A stretch of 64,000 bases of DNA from contig JADLFG010000019.1 of assembly GCA_020845695.1 (NCBI GenBank), positions 11,045 through 75,044 on the forward strand, written 5' to 3'. Source of the stretch: Thermoleophilia bacterium (lineage in GTDB: Bacteria > Actinomycetota > Thermoleophilia > Gaiellales > Gaiellaceae). The notes below the pieces were generated by a model. That model searched no databases. It had not been told where the DNA came from and was given only the letters and a program-made list of their open reading frames with translations. Positions 58,308 to 64,000 of this stretch are shown piece by piece. Made by a program: the position numbers and the translations under genes. Position 1 is the first letter of the stretch, and every line of letters starts with the position of its first letter.

Positions 58308-59089
58308 ACGACGCCTCGCGCTACGAGCAGCTCGAGGATCTCGGCCGCCGCCTCCTCCGGGTCGCCGTCCACGAGCCGGCCGCCCTCCCGTCTCGGCACG
58401 CCGCCGAGCGCGAGCACGGTCGTGCGCGAGCCGGCCGCTCCGACCTCGCCCGGGTCGAGGCCGAGCTCGGCGGCCAGCGCGAGTCGCCGCGGCTTGTCGC
58501 CCGCCCGCTTCAGCTCGCGAAACGTCGGGGGTCGCGGCTCGGCCACGCCGCTCGCGACGGCGACGAGGCACGGTAGCGGAGCCGCGACGAGCTCGAAGCC
58601 CTGCTCGGTCTGGCGCCGGACCCGCACCCCGCCGCCGTCGAGCGCGATCTCCGTCGCGCGCGAGATCGACGGGCGGTCGAGCCGCACCGCGACCGCCCCC
58701 CAGAGGAGCGCGCCGTTCGAGTCCCCGCCCTGCTGGCCGAAGAGCACGAGCTCGCACGCCTCCTCGGCGATCACGCGGGCGAGGACGCGGCCGGTGGCGA
58801 GCAGGTCGGAGCCCTCGAGCAGAGGGTCGGACACGAGCACGGCCCGGTCTGCCCCCATCGCGAGCGCGTAGCGCACGGCGCCTTCGGCCCCGGGCGGCCC
58901 GACCGAGATCGCGATGATCTCGTCGGCGCCCGCGCCAGCCGCGCGCAGCTCGCAGGCGCAAGCGACCGCGTGGGCGTCGGCGCCGTTCAGGACGAGCTCC
59001 CCGGTGCGGTCGAGCCGCAGCGTGGCCGGGTCGAAGCCCCGCTCGCGCGGGTCGGCGGGAACGGCCTTGACGCAGACCCCGATCCTCAT
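58304..59089 (-). CDS. etfB: Electron transfer flavoprotein beta subunit
   Basis: The 261-residue beta subunit binds AMP and docks on the dehydrogenase partner. Family segments are MRIGVCVKAVPADP, LNGADAHAVACACELRA, AISVGPPGAEGAVRYALAMGADRAVLVSD and LFGQQGGDSNGALLWGAVA. It follows the flavoprotein gene by 13 bases and overlaps etfA by four, so all three are one operon. Confidence 0.94.
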   Translation of the reverse strand: MRIGVCVKAVPADPRERGFDPATLRLDRTGELVLNGADAHAVACACELRAAGAGADEIIAISVGPPGAEGAVRYALAMGADRAVLVSDPLLEGSDLLATGRVLARVIAEEACELVLFGQQGGDSNGALLWGAVAVRLDRPSISRATEIALDGGGVRVRRQTEQGFELVAAPLPCLVAVASGVAEPRPPTFRELKRAGDKPRRLALAAELGLDPGEVGAAGSRTTVLALGGVPRREGGRLVDGDPEEAAAEILELLVARGVV

Positions 59090-59102
59090 GCCGCGAGGCT
59101 CA

Positions 59103-61133
59103 TCACACCTGGCGCGCGGCGCGATGGCCCTCGTACACCGCCTCGTACGTGCCGCGCGGCGCGGTCGCGTCCCCGATCGTCTCGACGCTGACGCCCCGCT
59201 CCCGCAGGAGCGCGTGGAGCTCGTTCTCCGAGCGCCGGCCGGTCGCCATCACGATCCAGTCCGCGGGCAGCGTGCGCTCGTCCTCTGCGAAGTGGACGTT
59301 GTAGAGCTCGAGGCTCGGCCCGTCGATCCGGCGCACGAAGTGGTCGCAGAGGAGCCGCACCTCGGCCTCGTAGAGCTTGGGGAGGATCCAGTCGAGGTAG
59401 ACGTCGAGGATCGTCTCCATCCCGACCATCGGCCAGCGCGTGACGAGCGTCACCTCGGGGAAGGTGCCGTTCTTCGCGATCGCGACGGCGGTGAGCGGGG
59501 CGGCGACGTCGCAGAGGTCGTCGAGCACGACGACGTTGCCGGACGGCTTGACCTTGCCCGTGACGACCTCGTCCCAGCCGACGCAGTTCCCCGTCTGCCA
59601 GCCGGGGAGTGACTCGCCCGTCCAGCCCTGGAAGCCGTCGCGGCAGACGCTCGCTCCGGTCGCGACGACCACGTGGTCCGGCCGCTCCGCCGCGAGCACC
59701 CCGTCCAGGTTGTCAGCGGTGACGGGAGCGGTCGTGCGGATCTCGGCTCCGTTCTTGCGCGCCTGCGCCGCGAGCCAGCGCTCGATCTCGCGGTAGTTCT
59801 CCCGGCCCGGGAGCAGCGCCTGGACGCGGACGTGTCCCCCGGTCTCCGCCTCCCGCTCGAGCACGACGACGTCGTGCCCGCGCGCGGCGGCGATGCGCGC
59901 GTACTCGAGGCCGGCTGGCCCGGCCCCGACGACGAGCACCCGCTTGCGCGCGTCCGCGGCAACCAGGGTGCCCTGGCCCCACACGCGCTCGCGACCGACC
60001 TCGGGGTTGTAGACGCACTGCACCCGGCCGCCGCGACTGACGCTCTTCCAGCAGTGGTTCGCGGCGACGCAGTGGCGGATGTCGTCGGCGCGCCCCTCGA
60101 GCGCCTTGCTCGCCCACTGCGGGTCGGTGAAGTGCTGGCGAGCGAGGCAGATCGCGTCGGCGTCGCCGTCGGCGAGCAGCCGCTCGGCCAGCTCGGGGGT
60201 CGTGATCCGGCCGACGAGCAGCACCGGCTTGCCCGAGACTTCCCGCACCGCTCTCGTGTAGCTGCGCTCCCAGCCGCCCTCGAACTCCATCGGCGCGTGG
60301 ATGAACGCGTGGTGGACGCCGGCGGAGACGTCGACGTAGTCGATGTCGGCCTCGCGCTCGAGGTCCTGCACGATCCGCTTCACCTCGTCCAGCTCGAGGT
60401 CGCCGGGCCAGAACGAGGTGGTGTTGATCCGGTAGCCGACGAACGGCCCGTCCCCGACGCCCTCGCGCAGCCGCCGCAGCGCCTCGAGCGGGAAGCGGAG
60501 GCGGTTCTCGTACGACCCGCCCCAGCGGTCGGTGCGCTTGTTGTAGAGCGGCGAGAGGAACTGCCAGGGGAGGTAGCCGTGCGAGAGGTGCAGCTCGACC
60601 CCGTCCAGGCCGGCGGCGATCGCCCGTCGCGCCGCCGAGCCGTACGCCGCGAGGATCTCCTCGATCTCCTCCTCGTCCATCTCCTTCGGCGTCGACGCGC
60701 CCGGGAACTCGCCCAGCGGCACCTGGCTCGGGGAGAGCGTGTACCAGGTCGCGTCGAGGTCGTAGGTCGACTCCTGCTTGAACGTCGGGAAGCCGCGCAC
60801 GCCCGCGTGCCAGAGCTGGATCGCGAGCTTGCAGCCGTGCGCGTGCACCGCTTCGGCGATCCGGGAGAGCGGCTCGATCTGGCGGTCGTCGAAGAGCTGG
60901 GGCATGAGCAGCGGCGCCATGATCGAGCTCGGGTGGACGTGGGTGCCCCCGATGATGATCAGGCCGACGCCGCCCCGGGCTCGCTCCTCGTAGTAGGCGA
61001 CCGCCTGATCGGTGAAGAGGCCGTTCCAGGGATCGGACACCCAGCTCGGGCACGTCGGGGGAAACACGACCCGGTTTCTCAGCTCTGTGTTTCGGATCGT
61101 CCAGGCGGAGAACAGGTTCGGGTAGGCGCTCAC
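59103..61133 (-). CDS. Old Yellow Enzyme-type FAD/FMN oxidoreductase (2,4-dienoyl-CoA reductase/TMADH-like)
   Basis: The 676-residue enzyme has an N-terminal FMN barrel (AIQLWHAGVRGF, HLSHGYLPWQFLSPLYNKRTDRWGGS) and a C-terminal FAD/NAD domain (VLVVGAGPAGLEYARIAAARG, about residue 399 on). A 4Fe-4S-type segment lies at 355-373. It carries C355, C361 and C373, but the second ligand of the CxxCxxC pattern is A358, so the cluster may be missing or altered. Family members reduce dienoyl-CoAs, bile acids or amines. GTG 61133 has AAGGAGG eight bases upstream. Its operon partner is ETF, which probably takes or supplies its electrons. Confidence 0.9.
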   Translation of the reverse strand: MSAYPNLFSAWTIRNTELRNRVVFPPTCPSWVSDPWNGLFTDQAVAYYEERARGGVGLIIIGGTHVHPSSIMAPLLMPQLFDDRQIEPLSRIAEAVHAHGCKLAIQLWHAGVRGFPTFKQESTYDLDATWYTLSPSQVPLGEFPGASTPKEMDEEEIEEILAAYGSAARRAIAAGLDGVELHLSHGYLPWQFLSPLYNKRTDRWGGSYENRLRFPLEALRRLREGVGDGPFVGYRINTTSFWPGDLELDEVKRIVQDLEREADIDYVDVSAGVHHAFIHAPMEFEGGWERSYTRAVREVSGKPVLLVGRITTPELAERLLADGDADAICLARQHFTDPQWASKALEGRADDIRHCVAANHCWKSVSRGGRVQCVYNPEVGRERVWGQGTLVAADARKRVLVVGAGPAGLEYARIAAARGHDVVVLEREAETGGHVRVQALLPGRENYREIERWLAAQARKNGAEIRTTAPVTADNLDGVLAAERPDHVVVATGASVCRDGFQGWTGESLPGWQTGNCVGWDEVVTGKVKPSGNVVVLDDLCDVAAPLTAVAIAKNGTFPEVTLVTRWPMVGMETILDVYLDWILPKLYEAEVRLLCDHFVRRIDGPSLELYNVHFAEDERTLPADWIVMATGRRSENELHALLRERGVSVETIGDATAPRGTYEAVYEGHRAARQV

Positions 61134-61169
61134 CGGGCGGGCCTCCTTGTCCGGGGTCGGCTGGGCGCG

Positions 61170-61224
61170 AGCATAGAGCGGCCGGCCGGCCGGGGCAACT
61201 GGCGAGATACCCTGATCCGGTATC
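61170..61224 (-). promoter_or_regulatory. Promoter and upstream inverted repeat of the flavoprotein-ETF operon
   Basis: On the minus strand TTGCCC (61198-61193), a 17-bp spacer and TATGCT (61175-61170). Just upstream of the -35 is GATACC-ctgatcc-GGTATC (61206-61224), a 6-7-6 inverted repeat suited to an activator or repressor. No regulator gene is adjacent. Confidence 0.65.
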
Positions 61225-61278
61225 GAGCGAGGAACTGGCTCGCCTGGCCGCGTTTCCTGCTATCCTGGGCGGCTCGGA

Positions 61279-62595
61279 ATGGGGGTATTCCGCGAAGCAG
61301 CCGCCACGGCGGCGCCTCCGGCGGCCGGATCGCCGCCGGACGGGGCTGACGAGAACACGAGCCGGTCGCACCGGCCCTGGGATGACGTGCCCATTCGCGA
61401 CGGGCGCGACCTCGCCTCGGACGAGCTCTGGGACCTCTCGCTCGCGCTCTCGCGCTCGAAGCGGGCGGTGGCGATCGATCCACCCCTGCTGCCGAAGGCC
61501 CGGCGCGCGAGCGTCTCGCTGATCATTGCCGCGGTCGCGGCCGCGACGCCGGCGCTCGCCTCGGCGCACTCGCGCTCGGGCCGGAGCTCGGCGGCCGCGG
61601 AGGTTCTCGGCCGCTCGCCGCTCGAGCGCGGCGACCGGGGCCCGGCCGTCGAGCGGCTCCAGCGGGCGCTCGGGATTGTCGCCGACGGGATCTTCGGCCG
61701 GCAGACGCTGAAGGCCGTCCGCGCCTTCCAGAAGCGCGCGGGGCTGACGGTGGACGGCATCGCCGGCCCGAGAACGCTCGCGGTGCTCGACGGGCGCGAG
61801 GTGGCGGCGGCCGGCGGCACGGCGCTCGAGCGCGGCGATCGCGGCACCGCCGTCCGGCGGCTCCAGCGGGCGCTCGGGATCAGCGCCGACGGGATCTTCG
61901 GCCGGCAGACGCTGAAGGCCGTCCGCGCCTTCCAGAGGCGCGCGGGGCTGACGGTGGACGGCATCGCCGGCCCGAGAACGCTCACCGCCCTCTCCGCGGC
62001 GCGCGCGCTGGAGCGCGGGCTCGCCGGGCGGACGCTCGAGCGCGGCGATCGCGGCCCCGCGGTCGAGCGCCTCCAGCGGGCGCTCGGGATCGTCGCCGAC
62101 GGGATCTTCGGCCCCCGGACAGCGGAGGCGGTCCGCTCGTTCCAGCAGCGCGCCGGGCTCGAGCCGGACGGGATCGCCGGCCCGGCGACGCTGGCCGCGC
62201 TCGCGAACGGGGCGGGTGGCCGCGAGGCCGACCAGCCCGAGGAGCCGGCCGCGGACACCGCGACCCCGGCCGACATCGACGGGCGCCTCGGCGCGGCGCT
62301 CGCGCTCGCCCGCGAGCTCGGCCTGAAGCTCGTCTCCGCCCATCGCCCCGGAGCGATCATCGAGTCGAGCGGCCAGCCCTCGGATCACGGGGTCTACCCC
62401 TCGAGGGCGATCGACGTCAGCGGGACGCCGGCCGAGATGGAGCGCTTCGCGCGGAAAGTCGCCGGGATGAAAGGTGTCGACACGGTCATCTACTCCGGCG
62501 TCGGGATCTGGACCGCGGGCGGCGGCTGGGGCGAGATCCGCACCTCGGTCACGTACGACACCCACCTCGACCACGTCCACGTCGACACGTTCTGA
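61279..62595 (+). CDS. Secreted peptidoglycan-binding protein with peptidase M15-like C-terminus
   Basis: The 438-residue protein has a charged N-terminal stretch of about 75 residues, a hydrophobic segment (ASVSLIIAAVAAATPALASA, about 76-95) that may be a signal or anchor, three PG_binding_1 repeats (about 115-305) and a C-terminal domain. The latter has SDHG, RAIDVSG and LDHVHVD, the His-Asp-His metal ligand pattern of M15/VanY-type peptidases. It probably binds and cuts cell-wall peptides. ATG 61279 lies 12 nt after a TATCCT -10 (61261-61266). Confidence 0.85.
   Translation: MGVFREAAATAAPPAAGSPPDGADENTSRSHRPWDDVPIRDGRDLASDELWDLSLALSRSKRAVAIDPPLLPKARRASVSLIIAAVAAATPALASAHSRSGRSSAAAEVLGRSPLERGDRGPAVERLQRALGIVADGIFGRQTLKAVRAFQKRAGLTVDGIAGPRTLAVLDGREVAAAGGTALERGDRGTAVRRLQRALGISADGIFGRQTLKAVRAFQRRAGLTVDGIAGPRTLTALSAARALERGLAGRTLERGDRGPAVERLQRALGIVADGIFGPRTAEAVRSFQQRAGLEPDGIAGPATLAALANGAGGREADQPEEPAADTATPADIDGRLGAALALARELGLKLVSAHRPGAIIESSGQPSDHGVYPSRAIDVSGTPAEMERFARKVAGMKGVDTVIYSGVGIWTAGGGWGEIRTSVTYDTHLDHVHVDTF
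61621..62193 (+). repeat. Three 159-bp repeats encoding peptidoglycan-binding units
   Basis: Copies at 61621-61779, 61825-61983 and 62035-62193 share most of their bases, including GACGGGATCTTCGGC and CTCCAGCGGGCGCTCGGG. The first two are almost identical at the DNA level, suggesting recent duplication. Confidence 0.8.
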
Positions 62596-62631
62596 GCCGC
62601 TGGCGGGAGCGGGCACGAGCCCGCAACCGGC

Positions 62632-63003
62632 TCACGGCCCCGCCGCGCGCGCGAGCGCCGAGGGGGTCTGACAGCCGTCGGTCGCCGGCGCCTCGTGGAT
62701 CAGCTCGTCGTTCTCGAGGGCGGCCACCATGAACAGGGGCGTTCGAGCTCGCCCCAGTGCATGGCCACCCCGTTTGGTGCGCCGGCGCGCCTCCACCCGG
62801 TCGTCGAGCCCGCGATAGGGGCGGGGCGCGGAAGCCCCCGGAGGACGGCCACGATACCCGCGCACGCCGTAGTCGGCGCCGCGCGCGCCCGCGCCGGTCG
62901 CGATCTCGGCGGACAGCTTCCCGGCGAGCCGGATGGAACGCGGACAGACGGCGTCAGCCACCTCGAGCAGCTCGGCGACAGCGCCGAGGACGCCCTGCGA
63001 CAT
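62632..63003 (-). pseudogene. Degenerate HD-domain-like reading frame
   Basis: The 536-base region between the wall-binding gene and the lipoprotein gene holds one candidate frame. From ATG 63003 it reads VAELLEVADAVCPRSIRLAGKLSAEIA, which resembles the first helix of HD-domain phosphohydrolases. The HD residues and the rest of the domain are absent, and the remainder is Arg/Pro-rich without structure. I take it as a remnant or chance similarity. Nothing else is seen here. Confidence 0.25.
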
Positions 63004-63131
63004 GGTGCTGCTCGCGGCCGGGTGGTACGCGGACGAGCTCGCGACGACCCGGCTGTTTCGCGCGCCCCGGGGGCCGGCGAGGGCGGGCCCGCGGTGCTCG
63101 CGGCCCCACCGTCGCCTGACCGCCGGCTCGA

Positions 63132-63518
63132 TCAGCCACCCTGCTCGATCGTCGCCGCGGTGACGACGCCGCCCTCGACCGTGAACGTGACGCGGCCGGG
63201 CACGAGATCCTCGGTGAGCGCGAGATCCTCGCCGTCCTCGCGCCCGACCCGCCACTTGCGGCCGTTCTCCTCCGCGAAGGAGCTCGCGACCTCGAGGGTC
63301 ATGCCCACGAAGTCGAAGCCCTCGAGCACGTCGCCGGCCAGCATCGTACCTCCGCTCGCGCCCGTACCGGAGTCCGGCTCGACCGGGAGCGGCGCGTCGG
63401 TCGCTGCGGGTGTCGGCGTGACCTCCCCTGCACCACCACCGCCGCAGGCGACGAGCCCGATCGCGCCGGTGACAACCGCGGTTGCGAGCGCGACGTTTCT
63501 GATCATCCTGGCCTTCAC
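63132..63518 (-). CDS. Small putative lipoprotein, 128 residues
   Basis: The protein has a signal peptide with a lipobox (GAIGLVAC, Cys near residue 25), so it would be lipid-anchored outside the membrane. A Thr/Pro/Ala linker follows, then a small domain (LEGFDFVGMTLEVASSFAEE, LVPGRVTFTVEGGVVTAATIE) with an I78-inhibitor-like appearance, which is a visual match only. GTG 63518 has GGGGGA five bases upstream; ATG 63506 is also possible. An inverted repeat at 63535-63553 lies just upstream. Confidence 0.8.
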   Translation of the reverse strand: MKARMIRNVALATAVVTGAIGLVACGGGGAGEVTPTPAATDAPLPVEPDSGTGASGGTMLAGDVLEGFDFVGMTLEVASSFAEENGRKWRVGREDGEDLALTEDLVPGRVTFTVEGGVVTAATIEQGG

Positions 63519-63894
63519 GGTATCCCCCGTTCTCTCGTGACGTTCTGTCACGAAGTTCGACCGGGCGGGGGCGCGGATGGTTCCCGCGGGCTGAGTCCCC
63601 ACGGCACTCGAAGGCCATTCCACGTTCCGCTCGGACCCCGGGAGTCGGATCCTCCGCGCTTCGCTCGGGCTCCGAGACGGGGACTTCGCCCGCCCGTGTC
63701 TCGGGACCGTGACGGTCGACCGGGTCGCGGGCGCGAGCTCCCGCCCGGCTCGTCTCCGTCAGCCGATCGCCCCGCCCAGCAGCGCCCTCGGCGAGGCGAG
63801 GAAGCCGTCCCGCCACGGCTGCCACGCAACGCCGCGACCGAAACGAACGTGACCTGACCCCGCGGCGAGTGGAGCTAGCTCCATCTTCCGCACT
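63519..63894. other. Intergenic region, 376 bases
   Basis: The inverted repeat TCGTGAC-gttct-GTCACGA (63535-63553) sits 17 bases before the lipoprotein start and looks like an operator. GGAGCTAGCTCC (63871-63882) is a perfect 12-bp palindrome close to the transposase gene end. A GTG-started frame at 63537-63857 on the plus strand has shadow-like composition and no recognisable product. The IS boundary is probably in the last 60 bases. Confidence 0.45.
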
Positions 63895-64000
63895 TCAGGC
63901 CGCTAGCGTTCCTTGCTCGGGCCAGGGAGGCCTGATCTCTAGCAGTTCGAGAATGCGCCGCTGGGTGGCAGTGAGGCGGTCGAGGACGATTCCGTCGGCG
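63895..64000 (-). mobile_element. C-terminal end of a transposase, cut by right edge
   Basis: The frame entering from the right edge reads ADGIVLDRLTATQRRILELL, then EIRPPWPEQGTLAA and a TGA at 63897-63895. The LTATQRRILELL ending resembles the C-terminus of DDE transposases of actinobacterial insertion sequences (IS1634-like by appearance). Only 34 residues are visible. GGAGCTAGCTCC and GACCTGACCCCG (63851-63862) lie just outside and may mark the element end. Confidence 0.55.

Noticed and set aside
61621..62193. CRISPR array or VNTR
   Set aside because: The repeats are in frame, 159 bp long and encode peptidoglycan-binding units; there are no short uniform repeats with unique spacers and no cas genes.
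63537..63857. A 106-codon plus-strand frame
   Set aside because: It has biased Arg/Pro/Gly composition, no ribosome binding site and no recognisable product, and its start lies within the lipoprotein operator repeat.

Overview
The window is high-GC DNA with dense, tightly packed genes on both strands and no rRNA or tRNA genes that I could recognise. Actinobacterial traits include a mycobacterial-type PyrF, HU, a compact primary-type sigma factor, stand-alone LuxR-type HTH proteins, GTG starts and many leaderless transcripts. Together they suggest an actinobacterium, probably a deep-branching one such as Thermoleophilia (Gaiellales/Solirubrobacterales). The class assignment is inference; no marker gene was searched. 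The DNA is chromosomal housekeeping sequence; the only mobile element seen is a transposase end at the right edge.

Layout. 1-6.9 kb: guaB (cut by the left edge), a PfkB kinase with a D,D-carboxypeptidase, pyrF with a LysM protein, a secreted trypsin-like protease, and hup. 6.9-10.3 kb (minus): a murI-rph-rdgB/roadblock-small protein-pyrE operon in which the rdgB frame runs without a stop into a roadblock/LC7 protein. 10.3-13 kb (plus): pabB-pabC and a glutamine amidotransferase. 13-20 kb: GST, a gamma-glutamyltransferase relative, a HAD phosphatase with a two-domain GNAT, a nitrilase and a secreted beta-propeller protein. 20-24.2 kb: a DMT transporter, a FabL-type enoyl reductase and an MFS-MarR efflux operon with a visible operator. 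24.2-29 kb: uncharacterised genes around a membrane-anchored coiled-coil protein, then xseAB and a ferritin. 29-33 kb (minus): LOG-family protein, glycosyltransferase, flippase and glycerate kinase. 33-40.5 kb: adenosine deaminase family, LuxR and MalT-like (LAL) regulators, an HD-GYP protein, a 28-residue peptide gene with its own promoter and operator, two inverted DnaA-box matches, and the sigma factor. 40.6-49 kb: topB, plsC-type acyltransferase, a stand-alone 5'-3' exonuclease, lutABC, and glnK-amt behind a strong leader terminator. 49-53.6 kb: a KDG-type kinase, a hybrid histidine kinase and a candidate structured RNA. 53.6-61.1 kb (minus): acyl-CoA synthetase with enoyl-CoA hydratase, then ETF alpha/beta with an Old Yellow Enzyme-type flavoprotein. 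61.3-64 kb: a secreted peptidoglycan-binding protein, a lipoprotein, degenerate DNA and a transposase end.

How it works together. Three metabolic themes recur: nucleotide synthesis and cleanup (guaB, pyrF, pyrE, rdgB, adenosine deaminase), nitrogen supply (glnK-amt, nitrilase, amidotransferase) and acyl-CoA/flavin redox (ETF, flavoprotein, hydratase, synthetase, lutABC). The most striking whole-window pattern is regulatory. About two dozen genes have a TANNNT-like -10 only 6-9 nt before an ATG or GTG, which fits leaderless transcripts, often as back-to-back divergent pairs. Genes lacking this usually have a clear Shine-Dalgarno. The best candidates for undescribed biology are the glnK leader terminator (46896-46962), the closed-stem RNA candidate (53055-53213), the HD-GYP/28-residue peptide/DnaA-box locus (38645-38940) and the rdgB-roadblock fusion (7683-8714).
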